Positions 1-5,750 of a stretch of 5,750 nucleotides of DNA are shown here, piece after piece (position 1 is the stretch's first letter; each line of letters begins with the position of its first letter). Location: the NCBI GenBank assembly GCA_021203705.1, contig JAJQAR010000049.1, positions 1-5,750 on the forward strand. Direction: 5' to 3'. This stretch comes from Prevotella sp. (GTDB lineage: Bacteria; Bacteroidota; Bacteroidia; Bacteroidales; Bacteroidaceae). The notes under the pieces are model-generated. The model searched no databases and was not told the origin of the DNA. It was given only the letters and a program-made list of their open reading frames with translations. The translations under genes were made by a program, and so were the position numbers.

Positions 1-75
1 GGACATAGACGTAGTAAAATATCAAAATCCGATAAGAAGTCCAAAGGTACTAATTATTTTCGGAAAAAAGAATAA
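1..75 (+). other. Possible C-terminal tail of a + strand gene entering from the left edge
   Basis: Reading from base 1, the frame stays open for 24 codons and stops at TAA 73-75. The encoded tail is very rich in Lys, Arg and Ser and ends in FRKKE, a composition typical of the disordered basic C-terminus of a nucleic-acid-binding or ribosome-associated protein. If real, the gene converges on the ModF-like gene, with 12 nt between the two stops. The second + strand frame is also open, to a TGA at 79-81, and a minus-strand promoter reading is possible here too, so the assignment is weak. No family can be named from 24 residues. Confidence 0.25.
42..49 (-). promoter_or_regulatory. Weak candidate -7 box for a gene beyond the left edge
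   Basis: The minus strand reads TACCTTTG here, matching the Bacteroidota -7 consensus TAnnTTTG. No clear TTTG lies about 20 nt upstream. A minus-strand ATG at 6-4 would follow at a plausible distance. One match in a short AT-rich stretch can easily occur by chance, and it competes with the reading of positions 1-75 as a + strand gene tail. Confidence 0.15.
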
Positions 76-87
76 AAACTGAATATT

Positions 88-1569
88 TTACACGATACGC
101 TGGAGGGTGATGGAGTGGTCGATGCACTTTGGGAGCTCGTCCATGTAGTGGCTGACGAAGATCATTGTTTTGTTTCTGCGCTGGCAGAAAGTCTCTATGA
201 TGTCAGTAACAAAGAGACGGTTGCGGACATCAAGACCATGGAACGGTTCATCGAGGATAAGCAGTTCAGGGTCTTTGACGAAAGCACGTGCGAGGAGGAC
301 GAGACGCTGCTCACCATCAGACAGTTTCATGAAGGGGCGTTCCGCCAAATCAGCAATACCAAAGATATCCATCCAATAACGGCACTTCTGATATTCCTCC
401 TCATCTGGCTTAGCATAAAGCCCGACAGAGTCTTTGAGGCCGCTCGCCACGATACGGATAGACGGTAAGTCATAGCGGTAAGCGCGGTGCATTTCAGGCG
501 ACACATAACCGATATGCTTCTTAATATCCCAGATACTCTCGCCAGAGCCACGAGGAATGCCAAACAGTTCGATGTCGCACGCATACCCCTGTGGGTTGTC
601 GGCACAGACAAGACTAAGGAGAGTTGACTTTCCAGCTCCATTCTGTCCGGAGAGCACCCACCTCTCCCCATTGCGGACAGTCCAATTCAAGTCCTTTATA
701 ATTGTACGTTGTCCATAACGTATAGTAGTGTTATTCATTTTCACTACCTCATCACTATGATACTCCACATCCTTGTAAGGAATGTCGAGTATAGCCTTTC
801 GTTTATCGGGACTAAGCAGATGTTCAGGGTAAGGTTTACGGTTAGCGAGATACTCCTGAACGGTAACCTTCGGTTTGACCACCATATCCTCAACCTCAAC
901 GACATGCGTGATAAAGTCGGGGATCTCATCAGATTTCGCCAAGACGATAATAACCTGCAAAGTACGCTCACGAGAGAGTACAGCAAGAAGATTTCTCAGT
1001 TGGTCGCGAGTCTCCACATCGAGACCGATGCACGGGTTATCAATGATGAGAACCCGAGGGTCAGCGAAAAGCATCTTAATCAGTTGGAATTTGCGCAACT
1101 CACCGCTTGAGAGGAAGATGATGTATTTATCGAGAAGGTGCCCCACCTGAAAAAGGTCATAAAGATGCGCTTTCAGTTGTCTGCGCTCCTCCGTATCCGC
1201 TCCCATGAGATTGTAAGCCTGGTCGAGCAGCTCGCCGGCAGTAGGTGTCCCCTCGTCGATGTCATGATGATTCCAACGCTGTTGCAGATAGTAAGTGCCG
1301 TCGCTCTCACCGTAAGAATCCTTGAAGGTGATATATTTAATATTGTCAGAAATAAGCGTTTTCTTGCTCGGAGCGAAATCATACTCCGGGTCTTTCAGGA
1401 TTAGCGGGTGCCTGTTGGTAATAATATCGACGAACAACGACTTACCACTTGCGTTGCGCCCCACGATAGCTATGTTCTCTCCATCATTGAGTTCGAAATT
1501 TACAGGCACAGCCATTCTCCACGCCGGCATACGCGTGATACCATTTTCAATTCTAATAATTTTCTGCAT
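88..1569 (-). CDS. ModF/PhrA-like protein with two ABC ATPase domains
   Basis: A soluble twin-nucleotide-binding-domain ABC protein of 493 aa, close to the length of E. coli ModF (about 490 aa). Domain 1 has Walker A GRNASGKS (37-44), signature LSSGE (153-157) and Walker B ending LIIDN (D177, N178). Domain 2 has Walker A GQNGAGKS (308-315), signature LSDGE (416-420), Walker B LLILDEP (D440, E441) and H-loop H474 in VSHYMDE. Domain 1 lacks the catalytic Glu (Asn178) and the H-loop His (Ala211 in VLAKSDEIP), so only domain 2 looks fully competent for hydrolysis. No membrane segment is present and no permease lies nearby. The role of ModF/PhrA is poorly known (linked to molybdate or photorepair by name), so function is not assigned. 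The start at 1569 is chosen because AAGGA lies 8 nt upstream; the frame is open further upstream, but that part only shadows ruvC. The gene overlaps the ruvC end by 17 nt. An ABC-F or transporter ATPase role is less likely because the pattern matches ModF. Confidence 0.88.
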   Translation of the reverse strand: MQKIIRIENGITRMPAWRMAVPVNFELNDGENIAIVGRNASGKSLFVDIITNRHPLILKDPEYDFAPSKKTLISDNIKYITFKDSYGESDGTYYLQQRWNHHDIDEGTPTAGELLDQAYNLMGADTEERRQLKAHLYDLFQVGHLLDKYIIFLSSGELRKFQLIKMLFADPRVLIIDNPCIGLDVETRDQLRNLLAVLSRERTLQVIIVLAKSDEIPDFITHVVEVEDMVVKPKVTVQEYLANRKPYPEHLLSPDKRKAILDIPYKDVEYHSDEVVKMNNTTIRYGQRTIIKDLNWTVRNGERWVLSGQNGAGKSTLLSLVCADNPQGYACDIELFGIPRGSGESIWDIKKHIGYVSPEMHRAYRYDLPSIRIVASGLKDSVGLYAKPDEEEYQKCRYWMDIFGIADLAERPFMKLSDGEQRLVLLARAFVKDPELLILDEPFHGLDVRNRLFVTDIIETFCQRRNKTMIFVSHYMDELPKCIDHSITLQRIV

Positions 1570-2131
1570 TAGTACGATCCTTATTCTTATTAATAAAATC
1601 CTTCCATCCCCGGTAGTTAGCCGTTGACACAGGCGTGTTAGACTGCAAAAAATGGCAGTATGCCACCGCCAGCGCATCAGTAGCGTCCATGAAAGGCGTC
1701 ATATCCTCTTCCTTTATGTTGAGCAGCCGTTTCAGCATGCCAGCCACCTGTTCCTTAGAAGCGAGACCCTGTCCTGTGAGAGCCACCTTTACCTTAAGAG
1801 GCGCATACTCATGAATCGGGATATCATGGTGAATGGCAGCAGCGATAGCCACCCCCTGTGCGCGCCCCAGTTTGAGCATCGACTGCACATTCTTGCCGAA
1901 GAAAGGAGCCTCGACAGCCATCTCGTCGGGCAGGAACTCAGTAATGAGACTTGTGATCCTTTCGAAGATTTTGCCGAGCCGCAGATACGGGTCGTGCATT
2001 TTCCTCATGTCGATAACCCCCATAGCCATCATGGAAGCCCTGTTGCCGATGACTTTGAGCAGTCCGTAGCCCATTACGTTAGTGCCAGGGTCGATACCCA
2101 ATATTATTCTTTCCGCCTTATTGTTCACCAT
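1553..2131 (-). CDS. ruvC: Crossover junction endodeoxyribonuclease RuvC
   Basis: Holliday junction resolvase, which acts with the RuvAB branch migration motor to nick four-way DNA junctions symmetrically in recombination and repair. The protein is 192 aa, somewhat longer than E. coli RuvC (173 aa) through a short N-terminal extension and a C-terminal tail. The four acidic catalytic residues of the RNase H-like fold are visible: D14 in GIDPGT, E74 in AVEAPFF, and D149 and D152 in [13 protein letters not shown]. Their spacing matches E. coli D7, E66, D138 and D141. The ATG at 2131 lies 10 nt after the MBL gene stop and has no clear Shine-Dalgarno, which is ordinary in Bacteroidota. The 3' end overlaps the start of the ModF-like gene by 17 nt, suggesting translational coupling. 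Neither ruvA nor ruvB is in the window. Confidence 0.96.
   Translation of the reverse strand: MVNNKAERIILGIDPGTNVMGYGLLKVIGNRASMMAMGVIDMRKMHDPYLRLGKIFERITSLITEFLPDEMAVEAPFFGKNVQSMLKLGRAQGVAIAAAIHHDIPIHEYAPLKVKVALTGQGLASKEQVAGMLKRLLNIKEEDMTPFMDATDALAVAYCHFLQSNTPVSTANYRGWKDFINKNKDRTNAENY
1575..1582 (-). promoter_or_regulatory. Ribosome binding site of the ModF-like gene, inside ruvC
   Basis: The minus strand reads TAAGGATC here, placing AAGGA 8 nt before the ATG at 1569. It is the best Shine-Dalgarno match of the cluster and lies within the last codons of ruvC. It decides the start in favour of 1569 over upstream in-frame codons that lie wholly inside ruvC. Confidence 0.6.
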
Positions 2132-2141
2132 TACGAAAAAA

Positions 2142-2783
2142 TCATTTCATATACGGGTTGTAAAGCAATTCATCCTTTATGGATGTCTGTGGGCCATGTC
2201 CAGGCAAGATCAGAGTATCTTTCGGCAACTTAGCCACGATGTTCTTCAGACTGGAGATAATGTCGTCATAGCTGCCCTGCATAAAATCCGTGCGTCCGAT
2301 GCTCATGCGGAACAGCGTATCACCAGAGAACGCCAGCGACTCCTGTTCGCAGTAGAAGAACACCCCACCGGGCGAGTGTCCAGGCGTGTTTATGACTTTG
2401 AACGAGTGAGAGCCGAAAGAGACAGTATCACCATCGGCGAAAAACCTGCTCACAGGCGGTTGCGGTTCAGTATAGTCGATACCCACGAGGGCGGTTGCCT
2501 GTTCACGGAGCATGCTTAGGAGTTGCTCATCACCGCTGCAAATCTCAGGCCCAATGCCGAACTCGTCGTAAATCGCCTTATTACCGAAATTATGGTCGAT
2601 ATGCCCATGCGTGCAGAGCAGATGTTTCAGTTGGAGGTTGTTATCACGGATATAGCCTATTACAGCCCTTTTCTCCTCCTCGTAGAATGCGCCACAGTCG
2701 ATAATTACACACTCGTTGGAATCATCGCTGACCACATAGCAATTCTCCTCGAACATATTGCAAACGAAACGTTGTATCTTCAT
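2142..2783 (-). CDS. MBL-fold metallo-hydrolase, glyoxalase II-like (YcbL type)
   Basis: Cytoplasmic zinc-dependent hydrolase of the metallo-beta-lactamase fold, 213 aa. The metal-binding motif THGHIDH lies at 58-64 (H59, H61, D63, H64), with further ligands H136 (TPGHSPGG), D155 (SGDTLF) and H196 (LPGHGP). The stretch SIGRTD after D155 and a C-terminal YNPYM are typical of the short YcbL-like group. This group lacks the extra C-terminal glutathione-binding domain of classical glyoxalase II (about 250 aa). The likely substrate is a thioester such as a hydroxyacyl-thiol, but Bacteroidota generally lack glutathione, so the physiological substrate is unknown. The ATG at 2783 lies 11 nt after the rsmG stop, with a weak AAGG close to it. 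No signal peptide is seen. Confidence 0.92.
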   Translation of the reverse strand: MKIQRFVCNMFEENCYVVSDDSNECVIIDCGAFYEEEKRAVIGYIRDNNLQLKHLLCTHGHIDHNFGNKAIYDEFGIGPEICSGDEQLLSMLREQATALVGIDYTEPQPPVSRFFADGDTVSFGSHSFKVINTPGHSPGGVFFYCEQESLAFSGDTLFRMSIGRTDFMQGSYDDIISSLKNIVAKLPKDTLILPGHGPQTSIKDELLYNPYMK

Positions 2784-2794
2784 AACCTTAAAAA

Positions 2795-3414
2795 TTACAA
2801 TGGCAAATAAATGACATGTTTGTCGGTGAACCAGTCCTCGTGGAAGAAACTGCTAATCTCCGTAACCTCAACGATATTGTGGAACCTGCGGATCTCATCA
2901 GCAATATCGCCACCTTTGAGACAAATCAGCCCGTTAGCCAAAGCATTATTATTCATTTTACTGATATTCTTTCTGACCACCTTCACCAAATCAGGCAGAG
3001 ACATCACGGCACGGCAGACGACGAAATCGAACAGCTCATGCTCATCCTCCCCACGGAGGTGCTCCGCACTCAATTATTCAGACCGACAGCCTTCGCCACC
3101 TCGTTGACCACAAGGATTTTCTTGCCAGTACCGTCAATCATCTTGAACAGCACATCAGGGAACATTATGGCAAGCGGAATGCCAGGGAAGCCGCCCCCAG
3201 TGCCGAAATCCAAAACCCTTGTGCCCTGTCGGAAACTGATGACTTTAGCAATGGCGAGCGAGTGGAGGACATGGTGCAGGTAGAGATTATCTATATCCTT
3301 GCGTGAAATCACGTTAATCTTTGCGTTCCACTCGCTGTACAGTTTGTGGAGAGCCTCGAATTGCCGCAGTTGTGTTTCATACAGACAGGGAAAATATTTC
3401 AAGATAAGTTCCAT
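2795..3414 (-). pseudogene. rsmG: 16S rRNA (guanine-N7) methyltransferase RsmG, interrupted by a one-base frameshift
   Basis: RsmG (GidB) makes m7G527 (E. coli numbering) in 16S rRNA using S-adenosylmethionine. Residues 1-114 run from ATG 3414 through the family opening (WNAKINVISRKD, 30-40) and the SAM-binding motif VLDFGTGGGFPGIP (67-80), with D94 as a likely SAM-contacting acid. They end at a TGA at 3072-3070 just after AVGLNN. The rest of the protein (SAEHLRGED, FDFVVCRAV, GLICLKGG, ending VIYLPL) continues in the -1 frame from 3070 to 2795 without another stop. Inserting one base between AAT and TGAGTG (for example AAT GTG AGT) would give an intact protein of about 206 aa, matching the usual 207 aa, with Val at the junction as in relatives. 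No slippery heptamer is visible, so programmed frameshifting is unlikely. It is either a true recent loss or a sequencing/assembly error. The start lies 1 nt after the lipoprotein stop, so the genes are probably coupled. Confidence 0.93.
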
Positions 3415-3415
3415 G

Positions 3416-4234
3416 CTACTTTCTGAACAAGTCTTTCAAATCGTTGTTGTCGATTTTTACCCTAATCTCGCCAATGGCATGACTTGCAATCTCGTCGGTG
3501 GAGTAGATGAAGGTGATATTTTTCTTGCCGATTATGAAATTGTCAGGCGGATATACATCAATGCCCAAGAAGACAGTTTTCTGTCTAAGAGCATCAAGAG
3601 TTTTCACCTTGAATTGTTCACAAAGATATTTTACAATGATATCATTGAGGTCTCGCTCAAAGCCTGGTACAAAGATGTCTTTGAGAGCCACGATCTTGCC
3701 GTTTTTCACATTGACATTCTTGGTTATGACCACCGAACTGCCATGCGCACCGCCGCCGTAGTTGTAGATGTTAGCCACATACGTGAAATAATCGTCGGAC
3801 TCCTGCAAGATGTACGTGCTTACTAAATACTCGCAATTGTAAGACGCACTGTGTTCCCTATCAGCCTTGTAAAGAACACCGTAATCATTCTTGTACTCGC
3901 TCAAATATCTTGAAACGAAAGAATCCACAGTCTCTTTAATAGACAGTTTTTCAGAGGATATGGAGAAATAATCAGGGCTTAGAATGCCGGAGCGTATTAT
4001 AGAGTCGTTAATATAGTCAGCGTTTTTACCTATTGCGTAAGTTATGCTGAGAGATATGTGGCAGGCAGGACTTGCGGCGTCGCCCTCAACGAGAGCGAGA
4101 GTAGAGTCAACCTTTATGCTGTCGAACGAGATACTGTCCTTGCCGCTGAGAATAGAGCCCGACTTGTTCTGGCAGGAGCAAGCCAGTGAAATAGCGGAAA
4201 AGACGATACAGGCGGAAAAGAGTAATTTTTTCAT
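3416..4234 (-). CDS. Predicted lipoprotein with a C-terminal DUF3298 (RsiV/PdaC-like) domain
   Basis: A 272-aa exported protein of unknown function. MKKLLFSACIVFSAISLACSC is a lipoprotein-type signal, with either C19 or C21 as the lipidated residue; the lipobox is not canonical. The mature part begins with a Ser/Lys/Asp-rich linker. The C-terminal half has the DUF3298 pattern: YNYGGGAHG, then a strand pair around NGKIVALKDIF, then ITFIYSTDEIASHAIGEI before a final beta strand and helix. Related domains occur in the anti-sigma factor RsiV, which binds lysozyme, and in the peptidoglycan deacetylase PdaC, but this protein has no deacetylase or anti-sigma part. A cell-envelope role is inferred. 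The ATG at 4234 is preferred over a TTG at 4258, because the signal peptide begins properly there and the predicted transcript start lies near 4254. It is the first gene of the minus-strand cluster. Confidence 0.85.
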   Translation of the reverse strand: MKKLLFSACIVFSAISLACSCQNKSGSILSGKDSISFDSIKVDSTLALVEGDAASPACHISLSITYAIGKNADYINDSIIRSGILSPDYFSISSEKLSIKETVDSFVSRYLSEYKNDYGVLYKADREHSASYNCEYLVSTYILQESDDYFTYVANIYNYGGGAHGSSVVITKNVNVKNGKIVALKDIFVPGFERDLNDIIVKYLCEQFKVKTLDALRQKTVFLGIDVYPPDNFIIGKKNITFIYSTDEIASHAIGEIRVKIDNNDLKDLFRK

Positions 4235-4260
4235 GTTTAGAGAAATTTGAATGAGCAATG

Positions 4261-4292
4261 CAAAATTATTAGAAACGTATGAAAGTCACAAA
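4261..4292 (-). promoter_or_regulatory. Bacteroidota-type promoter of the lipoprotein-rsmG-MBL-ruvC-modF-like cluster
   Basis: On the minus strand a TTTG (4292-4289) is followed after 20 nt by TAATTTTG (4268-4261). This matches the Bacteroidota housekeeping promoter (-33 TTTG, -7 TAnnTTTG) in both boxes and in spacing. Transcription should start near 4254, about 20 nt before the ATG at 4234. No other equally good promoter was noticed in the short gaps of the cluster, in line with a single long transcript. Confidence 0.75.
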
Positions 4293-4320
4293 TAAATTCC
4301 GTTTTATTTTGTAAAATGAT

Positions 4321-4328
4321 TACTTTTG
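4321..4328 (+). promoter_or_regulatory. Bacteroidota-type -7 box for the HAD gene
   Basis: TACTTTTG matches TAnnTTTG exactly, and the HAD gene ATG follows at 4353. Transcription would start near 4334, leaving a leader of roughly 20 nt. A -33 TTTG at the right distance is not seen; the TTTG at 4308-4311 is only 9 nt away and too close. The site is divergent from the promoter at 4261-4292, so both share one compact control region of about 118 nt between the two ATGs. Confidence 0.6.
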
Positions 4329-4352
4329 CAGAGTAAAGTAAAAACGACAATA

Positions 4353-5006
4353 ATGAGAACAGCCATAGGAGCCGCATTATTTGATTTAGACGGAGTAGTA
4401 TTCGATACGGAAAGTCAATATACAATTTTCTGGGGCGGACAGTGCCGGCACTATCATCCGGAGAGGCCAGGACTTGAGAAAGAGATCAAGGGACAGACGT
4501 TGGTTCAGATATTCGACAGATATTTCGCTGACTTGAAGGCCGAGCAGGAGGAGATTGTGAGGCGGCTCAATAAGTTTGAGCAGCAGATGACATTCGGATA
4601 TATCAAGGGGTTCGAGCAATTCATAAAGAGTCTGCGTGAGAATGGTGTAAAGACAGCCGTAATAACCAGTTCTAATCAGATGAAAATGTCGGCAGTGTAT
4701 GCAGCGCATCCAGAGATGAAAGAGCTGTTTGATGAGATACTGACATCAGAAGACTTTGAAAAGAGCAAGCCCGATCCCGACTGCTATATCAAGGGAGCAG
4801 AAAAGTTCGGTATGGCGAGAGAGCGTTGCATAGTGTTTGAGGACAGTTTCAACGGCTTGAAGTCAGGACGGGCAGCAGGTATGAAGGTAGTGGGGCTTGC
4901 GACGACCAATCCTGCAGCAGCGATTAGGGAGTATTCTGATTATGTGATACCCGATTTCGAAGGTCTTGATTATCGTAAAATATGCGATATTCTTGGTATG
5001 GAATGA
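4353..5006 (+). CDS. HAD-superfamily hydrolase, beta-phosphoglucomutase/sugar phosphatase-like
   Basis: A 217-aa cytoplasmic HAD-family enzyme using an aspartyl-phosphate intermediate. All four HAD motifs are present: motif I FDLDGVVFDTE (nucleophile D11, acid/base D13), motif II VITSSN (S106 region), motif III K139 in KSKPDPD, and motif IV VFEDSFNG (E163, D164, Mg binding). Residues about 20-85 form the helical C1-type cap, which places it in the subgroup of beta-phosphoglucomutase and small sugar-phosphate phosphatases. The IVFEDSxNG stretch with GLKSGRAAGM is typical of that subgroup. The substrate cannot be read from the sequence. The ATG at 4353 is chosen because the DLDG motif then sits at the usual 10 residues from the start; an in-frame TTG at 4326 overlaps the -7 box and is rejected. 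It is transcribed divergently from the lipoprotein gene. Confidence 0.9.
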   Translation: MRTAIGAALFDLDGVVFDTESQYTIFWGGQCRHYHPERPGLEKEIKGQTLVQIFDRYFADLKAEQEEIVRRLNKFEQQMTFGYIKGFEQFIKSLRENGVKTAVITSSNQMKMSAVYAAHPEMKELFDEILTSEDFEKSKPDPDCYIKGAEKFGMARERCIVFEDSFNGLKSGRAAGMKVVGLATTNPAAAIREYSDYVIPDFEGLDYRKICDILGME

Positions 5007-5024
5007 AAAAAGGCAGTATATTTG
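4991..5024 (+). promoter_or_regulatory. Bacteroidota-type promoter for panB
   Basis: TATATTTG (5017-5024) matches the -7 consensus TAnnTTTG, and TCTTG (4991-4995) lies 21 nt upstream as a partial -33 box, inside the last codons of the HAD gene. The start would be near 5031, giving a leader of about 50 nt to the panB ATG. The leader holds a repeated GACGTT (5036-5041 and 5058-5063) of no known meaning, and no convincing hairpin or riboswitch. The 73-nt gap between HAD and panB shows no terminator, so read-through from the HAD gene is also possible. Confidence 0.6.
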
Positions 5025-5079
5025 CATGGAAAATAGACGTTGGAGGCAAAATTCTTTGACGTTTGAAATAAAATAGGGA

Positions 5080-5750
5080 ATGGCAGGATATTTAGTAAGT
5101 GACAACAGAAAAGTCACGACACGCCGTTTCATCGAGATGAAGCAGCGAGGAGAGAAGATATCGATGCTCACGTCGTATGACTTTACGACGGCAGGCATAG
5201 TTGACGGAGCAGGAATAGACGGAATACTGATAGGCGATTCCGCATCGAATGTGATGGCAGGTAACGGGACGACACTGCCCATTACCGTTGACCAGATGAT
5301 ATATCACGCAAAGTCGGTGGTGAGAGCCGTGAAGCGTGCCTTGGTAGTATGTGACATGCCCTTCGGCAGTTATCAGATAGACCGCAAGGAAGGTGTGAAG
5401 AACGCTATCCGCATGATGAAGGAGAGCGGTTGTGACGCGCTGAAATTGGAAGGCGGTGTTGAGGTGATAGACACTGTAAAGGGAATTATTGACGCAGGAA
5501 TCCCTGTAATGGGACATTTAGGCCTTGTTCCGCAGAGTATCAACAAATTCGGGACATACGCCGTAAGAGCGCAGGAGGAGATGGAGGCAGACAAACTGAT
5601 GTCGGATGCCAAACTGCTTGAGGAAGCGGGCTGTTTCGCAGTGGTTTTGGAGAAGATACCGGCGAAGTTAGGAAAGACGGTATCAGAGGCGTTGAAGATA
5701 CCGACGATAGGTATCGGAGCAGGCGGCTATACCGATGGACAGATATTGGT
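5080..5750 (+). CDS. panB: 3-methyl-2-oxobutanoate hydroxymethyltransferase PanB (right end cut off)
   Basis: Ketopantoate hydroxymethyltransferase, the first committed step of pantothenate (vitamin B5/coenzyme A) synthesis. It transfers a hydroxymethyl group from 5,10-methylene-tetrahydrofolate to 2-oxoisovalerate, with Mg2+, in the cytoplasm as a TIM-barrel decamer. The window holds 223 complete codons of an expected ~270, and the frame is open at the edge. Visible active-site residues are D53 (ILIGDSAS), D92 (VCDMPFGSY), K122 and E124 (LKLEGG), H146 (GHLGL) and E191 (VVLEKIP), corresponding to E. coli D45, D84, K112, E114, H136 and E181. The glycine-rich IGIGAGG loop follows at 210-216. 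An in-frame TAG at 5074-5076 rules out an earlier start, and AGGG sits just before the ATG. The version resembles Bacteroidota PanB ([12 protein letters not shown]). panC and panD are not in view. Confidence 0.97.
   Translation, partial: MAGYLVSDNRKVTTRRFIEMKQRGEKISMLTSYDFTTAGIVDGAGIDGILIGDSASNVMAGNGTTLPITVDQMIYHAKSVVRAVKRALVVCDMPFGSYQIDRKEGVKNAIRMMKESGCDALKLEGGVEVIDTVKGIIDAGIPVMGHLGLVPQSINKFGTYAVRAQEEMEADKLMSDAKLLEEAGCFAVVLEKIPAKLGKTVSEALKIPTIGIGAGGYTDGQIL

Noticed and set aside
115..468. + strand open frame of 117 codons antisense to the end of the ModF-like gene
   Set aside because: The opposite strand encodes domain 2 of the ATPase with intact Walker B and H-loop. The antisense protein resembles nothing.
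1570..1677. 36-codon N-terminal extension of the ModF-like protein
   Set aside because: It is entirely inside ruvC, is Arg/Ile-rich and unlike the family, and the ATG at 1569 has a good Shine-Dalgarno.
1652..2233. Long + strand open frame (about 193 codons) antisense to ruvC
   Set aside because: It lies opposite ruvC, whose four catalytic acids are all present, and runs on into the 3' end of the MBL gene. The protein has no recognisable motif and no promoter; it is a codon-bias shadow.
3066..3080. Programmed -1 frameshift in rsmG
   Set aside because: The site has no X XXY YYZ slippery heptamer and no obvious downstream hairpin, and RsmG is not known to need frameshifting. A missing base explains it better.
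3299..3826. + strand open frame of 175 codons opposite the lipoprotein and rsmG
   Set aside because: It spans the junction of two well-supported minus-strand genes and shows no family features.
5025..5079. Riboswitch or attenuator in the panB leader
   Set aside because: Only a short GACGTT direct repeat is visible, with no stable stem and no match to a riboswitch class I know.
4863..5517. Minus-strand open frames opposite the end of the HAD gene and panB
   Set aside because: panB on the + strand has all its active-site residues; the minus-strand frames are low-complexity shadows rich in His, Tyr and Ser.
1..5750. Mobile element, CRISPR array, toxin-antitoxin or defence island
   Set aside because: There are no transposase or integrase motifs, no terminal inverted repeats and no spaced repeats. 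All identifiable genes are core functions with similar codon use.

Overview
This window looks like a chromosomal housekeeping segment from a Bacteroidota bacterium, most likely Bacteroidales of the Prevotella/Bacteroides type. Two things suggest this. The encoded proteins (PanB, RsmG, a DUF3298 lipoprotein, a ModF-like twin ATPase) read like the versions I know from that group. The three intergenic promoter candidates also carry the Bacteroidota -7 box TAnnTTTG instead of a sigma70-type -10. Shine-Dalgarno sequences are mostly weak, which also fits. The genus is an inference from memory; no search was run.

Layout. Positions 1-87 are the edge of something not resolved, possibly the last codons of a + strand gene. 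A tightly packed block on the minus strand covers 88-4234. In transcription order it holds a DUF3298-type lipoprotein (4234-3416), rsmG for 16S rRNA m7G methylation (3414-2795, broken by a one-base frameshift), an MBL-fold glyoxalase II-like hydrolase (2783-2142), ruvC Holliday junction resolvase (2131-1553) and a ModF-like tandem ABC ATPase (1569-88). Spacings are 1, 11 and 10 nt, then a 17-nt overlap, so one operon driven by the promoter at 4261-4292 is likely. A divergent promoter at 4321-4328 drives a HAD-family phosphatase or phosphoglucomutase-like gene (4353-5006). It is followed by panB (5080 to beyond the right edge), which appears to have its own promoter at 5017-5024.

Function. The genes are linked by transcription more than by pathway: envelope lipoprotein, ribosome modification, small thioester or metal hydrolase, recombination, a soluble ATPase, sugar phosphate chemistry and pantothenate/CoA synthesis. 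I see no mobile element, CRISPR array, tRNA, rRNA or defence system. I do not think the window contains a new biological system. The points most worth checking are the rsmG frameshift, the asymmetric ModF-like ATPase and the clean divergent Bacteroidota promoter pair.
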